Shown piece by piece: positions 22,300-34,331 of a stretch of DNA of 64,000 nucleotides. Position 1 is the stretch's first letter, and the number at the start of each line of letters is the position of its first letter. The translations under genes were made by a program, and so were the position numbers. The stretch lies in assembly GCA_026120185.1 (NCBI GenBank), contig JANUWF010003378.1, positions 62,001 through 126,000 on the forward strand, written 5' to 3'. The notes beneath the pieces are model-generated. The model did no database searches. It was not told the origin of the DNA and saw only the letters and a program-made list of their open reading frames with translations. The DNA comes from Voacanga thouarsii (lineage: Eukaryota > Streptophyta > Magnoliopsida > Gentianales > Apocynaceae).

Positions 22300-23175
22300 G
22301 TGAGAATAGATGAACCTTCTACTACACAAGAACCTCATAGGTCTGGTAGGATTTGTGTGGCACCTGAGAGATATGGATTTCTCATTAGTGACCACAATGA
22401 CGTATTGCTCATAGATGAAGATAAGCCTACTACCTACAAGGATGTTCTGAATAGTTCAGAATATGGCAAATGGCTTAAGGCCATAAAGTCAGAGATGGAT
22501 TCCATATACGATAACCAAGTATGGACTTTGGTTGATCCACCAAAAGGAATTAAACCTATTATGTGCAAATGGGTTTTCAAGAAGAAAATGGACATGGATG
22601 GAAATATAGTTACCTATAAATCACGACTAGTGGTGAAGGGTTATCGTCAACAACATAGTATTGACTATGAGGAAACCTTCTCACCAGTAGCCATGTTAAA
22701 ATCTATCAGGATACTCCTAGCCATTGCTGCTCATTATGATTATGAGATTTAGCAAATGGATGTGAAGACAGCTTTCCTAAATGGAAATCTGACTGAGGAA
22801 GTGTATATGACACAACCCGAGGGTTTCACATCCAATGATAGCATAAAGGTGTGTAAGCTGCAAATGTCTATTTATAGACTTAAGCAAGCTTCTAAGAGTT
22901 GGAACATCCATATTGATAAAACAATCAAAGAGTTTGGTTTCATTCAAAACATAGATGAGCCTTGTGTTTACAAGAAGGTTAGTAGGAGCGCAATCATTTT
23001 CTTATTGCTTTATGTAGATGACATATTGCTAATAGGAAACGATATACCTGTCTTGCAAACGGTTAAAGTTTGGTTGTCCAAACAATTCTCCATGAAAGAC
23101 CTTGGAGAAGCAACCTATATTCTTGGAATAATGATCTATAGAGATAGATCCAAAAGGTTAATAGGTCTTTCATAG
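22300..23175 (+). pseudogene. CopA1 reverse transcriptase
   Basis: Begins with the copia RT entry EWLKAIKSEMDSIYDNQVW-like segment (22465 onward) and continues through KWVFKKKMDMDGNI, RLVVKGYRQ and QMDVKTAFLNG to LLYVDDILLIGND, where the catalytic Y-V-D-D at 23011-23022 is intact. A single TAG at 22750-22752 replaces the Trp that normally precedes QMDVK, and another stop follows at about 23173. CopB1 has a TAG at exactly the same codon. Confidence 0.92.
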
Positions 23176-23997
23176 TCTACATACATAGATAGAGTGCTAA
23201 AGAGGTTTAACATGGATCAATCCAAAAAGGGATTCTTACCCAAGTCACATGGTGTAAGCCTTTCAAAGTTAATGTCTCCCAAGACACAAGTTGAAAGGGA
23301 ATATATGAGTAAGATTCCATATGCTTCGGCAGTTGGATCTATCATGTATACTATGATATGTACAAGGCCCGATATATCTTGTGCTCTCAGTTTGATGAGC
23401 AAATACTAATCCGACCCTGGTGAGGGTCATTAGGCAGCTGTAACGAACATCCTTAAGTACTTACGAAGGACTAAGGATGTGTTCTTAGTATATGGAGAAA
23501 GTGATTTGAAAATAAACGGGTATACTGATGCAAGTTTTCAATCTGACAAAGATAATTTCAAATAACAATCAGGCTACATGTTTACATTGTGCAAAGGGGC
23601 ACTAAGTTGGAAGAATTCCAAACAAGAGACTGTTGCCGACTATACGACAGAAGCTGAGTACATAGCCGCTTATGAAGCAACTAAAGAAGCCATTTGGATC
23701 AAGAAGTTCATGATAGAATTGGGTGTGGTTCCTAGCGTTGTTGGTCCAATAACTTTGTATTGTGACAACAACAGAGCCATTGCACAAGCAAAGGAGCTAC
23801 GATCTCACTAACGATCCAAACACATACTACGACACTATCATCTGATCTAGGAGATCATAGATAGGAATGATATAAAGATAGAGAGAGTTCCCACGGATGA
23901 GAACATAGCTGACCCACTTACAAAAGCACTATCCCAAAAGAAACATGATAGGCATGTTGAGTCATTTGGTATTAGATACATGAATGATTGGCTCTAG
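23176..23997 (+). pseudogene. CopA1 RNase H and pol C-terminus
   Basis: Pieces: a YMSKIPYASAVGSIMYTMICTRPD-type segment (23194-23409), the GYTDASFQSD motif near 23518 with the first RNase H Asp, TTEAEYIAAYEA (Glu) and LYCDNNRAIAQAK (second Asp), then DENIADPLTKALSQ and a terminal WL-stop at 23995-23997. Stops at about 23174, 23408 and 23563 break the frame. It removes the RNA template during reverse transcription. Confidence 0.88.
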
Positions 23998-24011
23998 TGC
24001 AAATGGGAGTT

Positions 24012-25386
24012 TATTAGTGTTATGCCCTAGAGACAATCACATGTACATTGTATATGACACATTTTATTTTAACAAAAGGCATTATTTATCTTACAGTTTA
24101 TTTTGTTTACTTTTGTGTAAAATAACTATTAGATAAAATCCCTAGTACAACACTGTATTAAGAAAATCATGATAGAGATCGTGATATGAGATTCCTACTA
24201 CACTGTATAGTGTTAGTATTTAAATAGTCTATAGTCGAAGTATTAATGAGACAGGACATCATTAATATGTTAAGACTAGCATGTGTTAGACTTCCAGATT
24301 TGATCAGACGGTGGTTCTCATATCCATGAGTATTGAGATACTCAAAGTTAACACATGGATGCTTGTTAATGGAACAAGTACATTGGATGACCTAGCTATG
24401 AGATAATAATATGGATAACTATTTAGTGCCAGTGATATAATCTCAATATAGAAAATGTGCAAGTATCCTTAGACTTGAGATTTCCATGATACTTTGTTTG
24501 CTGAGCTTTGTGCTTTGATTACAATCTCTAGAGCCAGATTGAGGGCCGCCTATGGGATGGATATTAGGTGCATTGTAAGGTAAACGAAAGTAGTTGAGAG
24601 GGTCAATAAAGGATTCACTATTCCTAATAGTAGGGGAGAATATCCTCACGGCCACTTGTAGGAATTACTACTCGAGAAGTCCATGACCAAGGCGATTGTG
24701 TATTGGAAACAGTTCCAATTGATACACATCTAGAGTAGTGGGTTCTTGGTACAAGTACTACTATATTCGGGTCATAATTAATATATATTCTAGAGGGAGT
24801 TGGCACTAATTCTGTACTCCAGACCGAATGAGATATTGTATGGTGAAAGGAGTTAATTGCACTGTAGTTTGTTATTGAAGGGTTCATGTCAAGCCACTTG
24901 ACTTCTTGGACTCTTAGGTGGTCATGATGTGTTGCTAGATACCGCTCTTGATATGGGAATATGGGTTTTTTAATTGATGAATTAATAAACTAATCTTGAT
25001 TAGAATCAATGTGATTAATTTTAATTAATTATGGATTATTAATCTCAAATATGTTTGAATTAATTCATATTCACTACCAATTGATTGGGAAACCTAATAG
25101 GTTACACACAATACAGGATTATATACTCAAGATGTTATTTGATAACATAGTGGGGTTAATTGAGAGAAAGAGAAGTTGTTGTGGCCAAATTATAATTAGT
25201 TATAATTTATGGTCCAAATTGTAATTGTGAGAACTTGATGTTTCCAATTAGAATTAGTTTAGAATTCTCAGATGGAGTATTTTTAGCAGGAGATTTTTCG
25301 TGTAATATATGGGATATATGCACGATTCCTTCTAGCTTGAGAATTAACGAAAAATAACTCCAAACCCTAGGGACACACGATCATTT

Positions 25387-25459
<73 letters not shown>

Positions 25460-25814
25460 GTTCTTCAGCCAACAAGAAGAACAAAAACCCTAGCCGCCAC
25501 TTTGATTTCTGCTAGCACAGAAATATCTTAGTGCTTGAGTGTGATCCTTCATGTGGATTTCTATTAGAGATAATCACACATTGTGATTATAGTCGCTGGA
25601 CGTTCGATTCTCATGGTGTTTGATCAAGTGGATTGCTGGGTTGCGCCTCAAATGAGAAAAGGAAAAATTTTATTTTTCAAACGTCCAAAGAAAGTTAAAA
25701 TTGGCACCTTTGTTTTCTTTATGTCTTGTTTTCCACACATATGCAAATCCTGGGATGGTATCTCGTTCTTATTTTTCCGTTGCGCCATATATGATATGCG
25801 TGAGATACCCAACA
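24012..25814 (+). repeat. CopA1 3' LTR
   Basis: Direct repeat of 16462-18260, preceded by the short purine tract GCAAATGGGAGT. Its first base pair has mutated (TATTAGTG for TGTTAGTG). A long CT tract lies at about 25388-25455. It ends GATACCCAACA at 25814, followed by CTATT. Confidence 0.95.
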
Positions 25815-26541
25815 CTATTGTCGTTATATATATATTATATAATAATATGAGGCATTTCTTTCCATGAATAGGGCATTTAGTTTTGTGGTCATCAAGTATG
25901 TGACTTGTAATAACCCGTCTTATATAAAGGACTTGCATAGGGTGGACTTGTTTAAAAAAAAAAAAAAAGAGAAGATAAAATATAAAAAGAATTTATGATA
26001 TATTTTATTTCATTATTGCTATTATCCATTATTACTATTTATTATCTAATACCAAAATCTCTTGGCAATATTAAATTATAGTATTATTAAAATTCAATAA
26101 TTATATTGAATTATTATATTATTCTTACCATTATTTATATATATGCATATATTACACCTAATGTTATAAATATCTTAAGTTATATTATATTATATGCAAA
26201 GATATTTTAGGGGACCCACAAAGATATTTTAGGGAGGGGCCCACAAGAAGTAAATAAAGATGGCCCACAAGCATGACATCTTTGACCAAGTTTGACTATT
26301 CATAAACTTCTTCTAATTAAGCTTAATTAAGTTAAGTGAGATTAGGGTAAGTTAATCATGATTAAGCATATATTAGTCCTAAGAGGTTTTAAGAATTTCT
26401 TCAAACTTCTAGAGGATCCCACAACTTTCTAGAGCAATCCACAACTCTCTTGAAAATCCTAGAGGAGTCTCAAGACTTCTAAAATTGTCAACTCACCCTA
26501 GATCTTTTACTAAGACCAAAATAAGACCAAGTGGAGAAAGC

Positions 26542-26549
26542 TATATAAA
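26542..26549 (+). promoter_or_regulatory. TATA box of solo LTR 25906-28756
   Basis: TATATAAA in CTATATAAATAGGAGC is a strong TATA context about 640 bp into the LTR. It supports plus orientation of this LTR and marks the U3/R boundary shortly downstream. Confidence 0.7.
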
Positions 26550-28397
26550 TAGGAGCAAGAGGGGAGGATTTTGGCCAAGAGAGAAAGCTGGGAGAAGAGA
26601 AGAAAAACAGAAAAGTGAAGAGAGGAAAGGAAAACAAAAAGAAAGACTAAGAGAGAGAGAGATTTTCGGCAGCAAGAAAAAGGAGAGAAGAACTGGCAGC
26701 AAGGAGGAGGAAAGGAAAAGGAAGGAAAGGAGGAGAGTTACAGCTTTGCCTTCATCTTGGAAAGGTAAGGGATCACTTCTCAAAAGCTAAAAGAATGATA
26801 CTAGAAGTTGGAAGCTATTTGCATGTGAATGTTAAGTAATGAAAATATTTTGATTTTGTGATGGATGTTGATTAACCGGTTGGATGAGTGATGAATTAGG
26901 CATGATTTTCAGTTCATTTAATGTATTTTGGAATGATGGTTTGCTGGAAATCTGGAAAGGAAGAAGATAGAAATAATAAGGAAACTAGAAGAGCTAGTAA
27001 CAAAATAACCAGTTTGTGTTGTTTGGAAATATCAAAGGAAATCTGAGTAAAGATGACTGGAAATTGAGCATAAATAATCCTAAGCATGTCCTAAGAATGG
27101 TGGAGGGTGGTAAAGCTGTAAAACCAGAAAACCATCCAAAGCATTAATTCATTTATTTCTTTAAGAAAATTATAGAAACCTTATTCAAACCATTAAGTAT
27201 TTGAAACCATTGAGTAATGACAAAGGGATATACCAATGGTGTAGGTGAATCAAGTCGAGAGAATGCCTTTTAGGTCTATACAAGTGCAACTTCGACTTAA
27301 TATACAAGGTGAGTCCCATTGATTTCTAAACCTTTTTAAAGGCTAATGTGCTTTGATTTTTTATGAAATGCTATGTTTTATGCCATTTTGATAATCCTCA
27401 AATATGTTTAAGGTTTACATGAGCAACATTTGCTTTTATGCTATTTCGGACTCAAATAAATTTCATATTTAGTTTGGAAACCTTCTTGGATGTTTAAAAT
27501 ACGAATTTTGTGAATTTATTCCTTTTCGGATTAAATATTTGGAATTTATAAAAAATGATAAATTTTGGAATTGGGTATTTGGAGAATAATCCAAATATCT
27601 TTATTGGAACTTTTGTGAATATTTTTCAAATCGGATAAGGGTAAAATGACCCGGATACCCTAAAAAAGTCTTTTGTGATAAAGTACTGACCCAGAAAATA
27701 AGAAATGTTTTGATTTGGAAATCCTACGGGATCAGATGGCCCTCTGGCCTGATCAGTCAGATGGGGTTGGTATTGTTGCGTTAAGTACTCAGCAAGGACT
27801 TTGATCTTTGTACTAGCCCATGTTAGAGGTAGACGACCCCAAGTAACCTAATCAGTTCTGGGGATTGTCTTACTCCAAATAGGGCAACAGGACATTGTGA
27901 TGAGTCATCCCTGGCTAGCCGTTGTGAGCCCGGCAATTGCTTGTTGATTATGATTGGTGGGTTGTTCACATGATACCGAGCGGGGACACTCGGTGTGTTC
28001 AACCTCTTGCCACCTCGATGGTGATTGACGTCAGGATTGGGACCACTGGCTTATAGTGGCAAGTAAAAGATCACTAAGTGCACGGTGAGGTACATTGGTA
28101 CGCTGCTCACCCTTTCGGCATAACACGAGTAACGTGCCGTAAGGCGCAATCCCTGGCACAAGAGACTGTGTAGCCAAAGGCGAAGTTCCTTGAACTTTGC
28201 ATGCGGGCCGCACTTCTAAATGGGGAAGAACCCGCATTTATTGAATTAGGGGCCATGTGTTTGGAAGCCATTGTTTTTTTAATGTACATTGAACCTAAAT
28301 TCATCAATTACCACTGTTTTCCTGTTATAAAATTTATTTCAGCAAAGAAATTGAAAATCCTCTTTCTCTTCTAAGCAAAACACTGGCACACACGGGA

Positions 28398-28425
28398 CTT
28401 ACTGAGTATACCACTCACACGTATG
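28398..28425 (+). promoter_or_regulatory. Conserved ACTGAG...CTCA hairpin
   Basis: GACTTACTGAGTATACCACT followed by CACACG makes a short stem (TGAGT/ACTCA). The same ACTTACTGAG start is seen on the minus strand in the LTRs at 6059-6085 and 32451-32475. It lies about 340 bp before the LTR end, so probably in R or U5. Confidence 0.45.
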
Positions 28426-30340
28426 GTTATTTTTTTAGGGTTTGGAGCTGAAGACTAACAACGGTACTACCCAGACTTCTTCGCTAGCACTGGATAGCTA
28501 ATCGTTTGAAGGGAACATTGTAAACAGGCTATGAGATGATTTAGCTTATGTATTTTGGAAACTATGACAATGTACCTATCATGACTCATATGTTACATAA
28601 ATAAAGAGCATGTTTCATTTATTTACTTAAGTTTCGACTTTACCTGTTTACTATAAGTTTATATCGTTATAAAGACCCCTAGTCTGAGACTTCAGTAGGG
28701 GTGACATCCCGCCTAAGCCGGCCCACTACGACAAGGTAAAAATGTAAGGTATTACATGACTTGATAGTAAAATCCTACAATCAATACAATGACTATTCTT
28801 AAACTATCCCTGATCGATTATTAGTAGTGGAACACTAATAAATTAAGATTAGTATGTTTGTGACTTGATGGCTATGTTTTACTGGTCATAGATATATATG
28901 ATATCAAGTTAAAATATAAATAAATGATAGAGAATATTGTATTGGACATGACCCACTGTGAGAGTACTTCATGGAACATGTCATAAGTACTTTCTAGCCA
29001 TAATGATATTAAAAGTCCTTCGACCTAAATTTATCATAGTTTCCTACTTGAAAAATTCTATATTTTGACATTGTCTAAAGTTGTCTTTAACAAGATAATA
29101 AATTAGACTATTGTTAGATATAGAATAAATCAAGAAGAGGAATATGATTGATAGTGAAGGAATTTGTCCCTCTCAATTATCGGAGAGATATCCATGGGCT
29201 CCTTGATAAGTTAGACTATTAAAATGCATGGTCGTGCTCAAATATATCAATCTAAAATATCGATATTATTTATTTGAACAGTTTACTATGAGATCAAAAA
29301 ATAAATGACTATGCTTAATAAGTATGGCATGCTCCGTGCCTTATGCTTAATCTGGATATCGTGTGACAAAAGGACTACATATAAAATTATGGGTTGATTC
29401 AAAGAGATCACTGATCTTCATTTAACCTGGATAGTTATAATATTTTGCTAGAAACTACTTATAACTTGTGGGCCATTTAAATATGATTTGGGCACACTAC
29501 CAGTGTTAAATGAACCTATATGGTCACATAATAAGCGAACTCGTTAGGTTATTTTTCTGGTAACCAAGTTCGATGAATATGGAAATATGACAAAGTTAAT
29601 CGAACCTAGAAAATTTACCAGGTGCAATGAATCTGGAAATATATTCACATTCAGTGTATCTAGATGATGTCCATATTGTAAAAATCTGACTCGATAAATT
29701 AATTAGTTAAATTACTGAGATAATAGCAGAATCTTATCATATCAATTTTAATTTAATTTAAATTTAAAATAAAATATGATAAGATATTATCAGAGTTAGC
29801 TCCAAGAGATTCGGGTGGTTTTAAAAGAAAACCCTAGCCGTCTTCTTTAATAGAGCTCTTTGCTAATATTCGTGCCTCTATTCACTGAAAAAAAAAATAA
29901 GCCTCTAAAACCCTAGGCACTAGCACTCTTGGGGTAACGAGTTAGTTTGTCGTGTGTATCTAATAGAGGGCGTTCGCACACTACATCGTCTGGTGATCGT
30001 TCAAGTTGCACGTACAATAGGAAAATCAGAATCCAAGGATCTTGGTTTCATCGAACAGAGGTAATTCTGTAATCCTTAAATCATCTTAATTGTTTAGCTT
30101 GGGTCCTTGGAAGGGATTCGTGAATGTTTTTCGCGTTTAGGAGTCCAAGAATCCTAACAAGGGATTCATGGTTTTCCATGTCATCTGGATCATTTACGCC
30201 ATCCTATAGGGTCGCCAAAAGCCACTTAATTCAGAGTATTTGTAAACCCACAATTCTCAAAAAAAGAAACTAAATTCAATCTCGTTCTAAACTTAATCCA
30301 ATCCATACTTAGTCTAATTCCATGCTTATCCCAAACCTAG

Positions 30341-30353
30341 GCTTTGATATCAA
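30341..30353 (-). other. Tek1 primer-binding site, tRNA-Met type
   Basis: The minus strand reads TTGATATCAAAGC directly after the LTR end ...GTGTTACA, differing at two bases from the canonical TTGGTATCAGAGC. It fixes the end of the Tek1 5' LTR at 30355 and the element's minus orientation. Confidence 0.8.
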
Positions 30354-30659
30354 TTGTAACACTCCACTCCATACATAACCCAATCAGGCCAGGGATATCG
30401 CCCGTCCTTTGAACCAAGGGTCATTATAACGTGGTAATAAATAAAAGTAGAGATGAATAAATCTTTAAAACTTGAACTTATTAAAACATCGATTAGGACC
30501 GTTACAACCTTGTCATAAATTTAAATATCCAAAATAAGATTTCTAACCATCTGAATAAAGATAATAAATATTGTATCAAGACTATCTCTATTACAAAAGA
30601 CTTAAATCTAATCCTTAGTCTTGAGAGGCTCACCTTATCCTAAAAACATGATTGGAAAT

Positions 30660-32315
30660 TGTTGGGAAATATGCCCTCTTAGACTAGGTTTTTAATGTAA
30701 ATATCGAATGTTTTAATAAATGAATTTATTTTCAAAAATTGTTTGTGAATTTACATTTTTATTTGTGCACAATTACGTTTGGAAAAGACCCACTGTGTTT
30801 AAGTAAGTGGTCCATGTGAATGGTGGTCTTTCATAGTAAGGTATTGATCACGGGTTACTTAACACATAAACGTTTGTTCTTAACCAATTGATGAGAATGA
30901 GAATCTTATTATGTCTAGGTTATTATATTGTAAATTCTAAATGGAGAATAGTTTACCTTTAACCAATGAGTAGTCCACTCACTTCATGACATAAGTGTAT
31001 TTCGAATACGTAGAACAGGACCTGTAGTAGTGGTTTCTTAAAGTACTATATGATAGAAACCTAGACTACTACTGCTACAACGTGGACTAGTACTCTATAA
31101 CTTAAGTATGAGTTGGTGGTCTGACGAAGTTGTAAGCATATACTTTGATATGCTATAGTTAAGGTTCTATCGTAGGACCAATATACTTGCATGTTGGGTA
31201 TGTGTGACTAGTTAGTTAAGACAGGCTTGTACAATATAGCTTCTATACTATATTGCCCCTTGTGGTTGTCTGAATGATCTAAATATCTAGGGCCTTATGA
31301 AACATGACTTGGATGTTTGATTTAGGGTAGCTCCCTTGGAAAGCGGAAACAATTCAAGAAGTCATGGATCATTAGACTGGAAGCCTAAGGATGGTAGATG
31401 CCATTTAGAGAGGTGTTAGTACACTTCTTCCTCTCTAAATGTATGACGATGTATAGAAGGGTATTTTAGTCATTACACATATAGGTATGGAGACTTTGCT
31501 AACGCAGCACTGTCCTTAGGGTCAATATTTCCTTATGGTGATATCAGAAAATATTTAAAATGTAAAATACAATTATTTATATGGTAAGGGTATTTTGATC
31601 ATTTTAGTAGCCAAGGCGGTATGTCTTTTGGTCCCCAGTATAGACCGTGAGTCCTAATTAAATATAGGCTAAGGAGTTGGTCTTAAATTAAATTAAATGA
31701 AATTTATTTTATTTAAGTAGCCTAATTTAATTACTGGGCTAGAATAAAATAAAGGTCTATAGAGAGAGAATTAATTAAATTAGTTTGGTGGGTTAATTAA
31801 TTATTCAGGGCTTTGGCCCAATTAGAATAATTAAAGATTAACCTGGGACTAAACTAATATAGGCTTGTTAATTAGACTAGTTTATTTGGGCTGGGAAATT
31901 AATTATTTGTTGGGCCATTTATTTGGTTCTAATTAGAATAATTAATTTAGTCTAAAAGGCTAAACTAAGAGTCCAATGGGCCAATACAGTTTAACCTAAG
32001 GTTTTATTTAGGTTAAATAGGAGAATAAACAACAACGTTGTTTTTCACGGCTTCTTCTCTGTGAAAAGAAAAACAGACGCCATCTCTCTCTCTCTCTCTC
32101 CGAAAAATATTCCTTAACTCTGTGAGTTGTTCATCAAACGGAATTAGGTAGGCCATATACTGGAAGATCGAGAGGTTGGCGTTCACATACATGCACAGAT
32201 GGAGTAGGAGACTTGTAGGAATCGCACTAGAGGTTTCCACCAGCGTACCTACCCCGGTTCCACACATTCTGGTCCAGCTAATTCTTAGAATGAGGAAAAG
32301 ATGTAAGAAAAATTT
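30660..32315 (+). mobile_element. CopC: copia-like LTR (solo or truncated) in Tek1 LTR
   Basis: It starts TGTTGGGAAATATGCCC, the usual start of a copia LTR, exactly where the Tek1 LTR loses similarity to its relatives. The interior has no ORF. The expected end ...TTTCCCAACA is not found; the sequence AAATTTCCC at about 32310-32318 may be its truncated remains, and 32319-32440 cannot be assigned with confidence. No target duplication could be confirmed (left flank GAAAT). Confidence 0.55.
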
Positions 32316-33648
32316 CCCCTCGGAGTCTCCCTAGGCCGTGACCGGTGCCAGCTGTGGCCTGGGAGTTTCTTGTTCTTCGTTTTTTCAATTTTCACTTCCA
32401 CTGTGTGCTTTGTTTTCCTATTCTAGACCTTCAAAAAAGTCGTGTGAGATTATAAAAATCTCAGTAAGTTTGAAGTGTGTGAGTATGTGTCACAATTTCA
32501 AAATTCAATGTCATGACGCATGAGAAATGTAGACTTGAACGGATATATTCATAATTCAAATGTGTGAGTTCGTGCCACATTTTTCAAAAGTCTTGAACCC
32601 AATACAAAATCATATCCCGTGTACCCTTAAGATACCCGTACCATGTCAATTATGATCTCGGTGCGTCATATATATGGTAACAGCATTTTCCGTGCTAGAT
32701 AATTGAGTAGGGTGTACATCCCTCTCGAGGGAATATCTTGCCATTTCTCTCATATAAAATCTGATCGGATGTCCTACATCCGTCCTCTAGATCACCTTGA
32801 AAATTGTATTGCTAGCTAAGGACTGTGCTTAGCTAATAAAACTATAGCCCTATATGGAAAAAGACATCTTTTCGGAGACGGCCAATCTATTGGAACTCTT
32901 TCTTAATCTAACGAAAACTAGTCCTATAGCCTTGCCCATTGACATCTTAACGCCATTAATTAATGATTCAAGTGTTTGACATTTCGATATGGAATAATTA
33001 ATTTATTTCCAAAGTTGTTCCAATCTTTTAAAATAAAATCCCAAGTCTTTTCCCAACTAAGTTCAAAGCCACAAATAATTTTTTCCCAAGGTTTCCAAAA
33101 CAAACCTTCCTATATCAGTTCTAAAATTTACTTGGAAAGTATTAATCGTAATTTGTCATAATAACATTTGGTGACATTAAAAATAATACTCATACTATGA
33201 TTTTTGCATTAATTTTGTATATGAAATGCATAAATACATTTTCATGTATCGCATAATTTTGATGCATAACTCCATATCATAATATGCACGAGAAGTTGCT
33301 TAACACCATGTATGCTTGAATAAATTACATTATCATAATGGAAACATTATTTTAAGTAGGCATTATTTTTATGGATATGTTTTTTTCTAAAAATGGCATA
33401 CACATAATTTAAAACATAATTGTCATGTCATATACATAAAATGTTTCATAAAATTTCTGTATATATTATATATGCATTTGAATGTAATTTTTACATAATT
33501 TAGACATGGTATTTTTGCATGGAATTTTGCACTTCAAATCATGCACTTTGAAAATAGGCTTGAGATGTAAGGACTTACCTCAGTCCAAACTTAATTAATT
33601 TCACTTAAGTTCGTGCTTCTCCACTTTTGCCTAAGTTCTCACCGTCTA

Positions 33649-33649
<1 letters not shown>

Positions 33650-33731
<82 letters not shown>
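33650..33731 (+). repeat. Compound microsatellite (CA)n(TA)n
   Basis: A CA run of about 50 bp (33650-33700) runs into a pure TA run of about 31 bp. It lies in the outer part of the Tek1 LTR. Confidence 0.95.
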
Positions 33732-33733
<2 letters not shown>

Positions 33734-34331
33734 AGTAAATTTCCTATTCATATTACTCTAAATAAAGTGCTAATTGAAACCCTAAGACCATTAAGAAATT
33801 ACTTAAGTCTTAAGTCGCCCTAATTATGCTTAGTGATAAACTTAAATCTATGATAAAGCGTCCTAATAAAAATTCAATAGCTTATTAAAGTATTCCTAGC
33901 TTCACATAGCATAAGTGTCCCTGACTTTTTTATTAACGTAAATAGCAAAACAAAGCCTTAATTAAGACTTAAAACCCGTAATTATCATACAAATCCTAAT
34001 TATCATGCAACTTTAATTAAGCATATACCATTTTAATTAATCAAGTAGTATCTTTACCAAATTATAACACCAAGTACACCAAGAAATAAAAAATTTTTGA
34101 AAAAATTAAAGTTCTTTATTTTGCAAAGGTATACGGTGTCAGCACTCAAAATCGTATTATTCATGAAAATCACCAAAATCTTAATAATTATATCCCCAAT
34201 TAATCCTAAACATCTCATAAAATTCATTTAAACCAAAATTTGAAACATTTATAGCGTTGTAAAATTAATGAGCTAATCACAAAGGACCGATCAGATAGCC
34301 CTAGTACATGTTACCGATATGCTATTAAAAG

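Larger units (their letters stand above)
16462..25814 (+). mobile_element. CopA1: complete Ty1/copia element, bounded by CTATT
   Basis: Two LTRs (16462-18260 and 24012-25814), a tRNA-iMet PBS, gag, protease, integrase, RT and RNase H in copia order, and CTATT duplications at 16457-16461 and 25815-25819. The coding region has stops at several places, so it is no longer autonomous. It lies inside the CopB-S LTR, so it is younger than that insertion. CopA-S at 58618-60383 is a solo LTR of the same family. Confidence 0.95.
25906..28756 (+). mobile_element. Solo LTR (2.85 kb) of a gypsy family, TSD TGACT, inside CopB-S
   Basis: It starts TGTAATAACCCG and ends GGTATTACA, an inverted-repeat end pair, and is flanked by TGACT at 25901-25905 and 28757-28761. 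When it is removed the CopB LTR reads straight through (compare 49268 onward). The end segment GGGGTGACATCCC at about 28699-28711 matches the corresponding motif near the ends of the Tek1 and 5773-10044 LTRs, so it belongs to the same broad Tekay-like group. No coding region is found; the purine-rich open frame at 26485-26790 is low complexity. Confidence 0.9.
16420..30159 (+). mobile_element. CopB-S: solo LTR of copia family B, split by two later insertions
   Basis: The pieces 16420-16461, 25815-25905 and 28757-30159 join into one LTR of about 1.53 kb that starts TGTTAGGGAT and ends AATCCTAACA. It matches the CopB1 LTRs (49184-50698 and 56098-57613) throughout. Target duplications AGGGA lie at 16415-16419 and 30160-30164. 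No CopB internal sequence is present, so it is a solo LTR. CopA1 entered 42 bp inside it and a gypsy solo LTR entered further along. The host is the Tek1 leader. Confidence 0.92.
1..34281 (-). mobile_element. Tek1: Ty3/gypsy Tekay-like LTR retrotransposon, truncated by window edge and interrupted by nested insertions
   Basis: Read on the minus strand the order is 5' LTR (from 34.28 kb down to 30355), PBS (30341-30353), leader, gag (from 2330), protease, RT, then the window edge. The host pieces are 1-2591, 15771-16419, 30160-30659 and roughly 32.3-34.28 kb; everything else in this span is inserted DNA. The junctions are supported by target-site duplications: GTACT at 2587-2591 and 15771-15775, and AGGGA at 16415-16419 and 30160-30164. 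The LTR end reads GGAGTGTTACA followed by a tRNA-Met-type PBS, as in Tekay/del-like elements. The outer LTR boundary near 34281 is a guess from a TGTGATTAGC start on the minus strand. The rest of pol and the 3' LTR lie left of the window. Confidence 0.75.
30355..34281 (-). repeat. Tek1 5' LTR, interrupted by CopC
   Basis: The plus-strand start TGTAACACTCC is followed by the GGCCAGGGATATCGCCC motif, the counterpart of GGCCGGGGATGTCGCCCC at 5809-5826. The LTR is interrupted at 30660 and resumes by about 32440 with GAGATTATAAAAATCTCAG, which matches 6061-6078. Beyond that it is AT-rich and divergent from the other LTRs. The outer end is uncertain; a TGTGATTAGC start on the minus strand at 34281 is the best candidate. 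Confidence 0.6.

Noticed and set aside
22750..22758. Programmed stop-codon read-through of the tobamovirus type
   Set aside because: TAG-CAA fits partly, but the following codon is ATG rather than the YYA type, and read-through in the middle of RT has no known role; mutation of TGG is simpler.
26485..26790. 101-codon Arg/Lys/Glu-rich frame in the solo LTR
   Set aside because: Purine-rich low-complexity sequence just after a TATA box; there is no domain and the frame is explained by composition.
30660..32315. CopC as a complete retrotransposon
   Set aside because: Only about 1.7 kb separates the two Tek1 LTR pieces, no coding region or second LTR is present, and the end is not recognisable.
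33650..33731. CRISPR-like or satellite array
   Set aside because: It is a plain CA/TA microsatellite; no spaced direct repeats of the CRISPR type were seen anywhere in the window.
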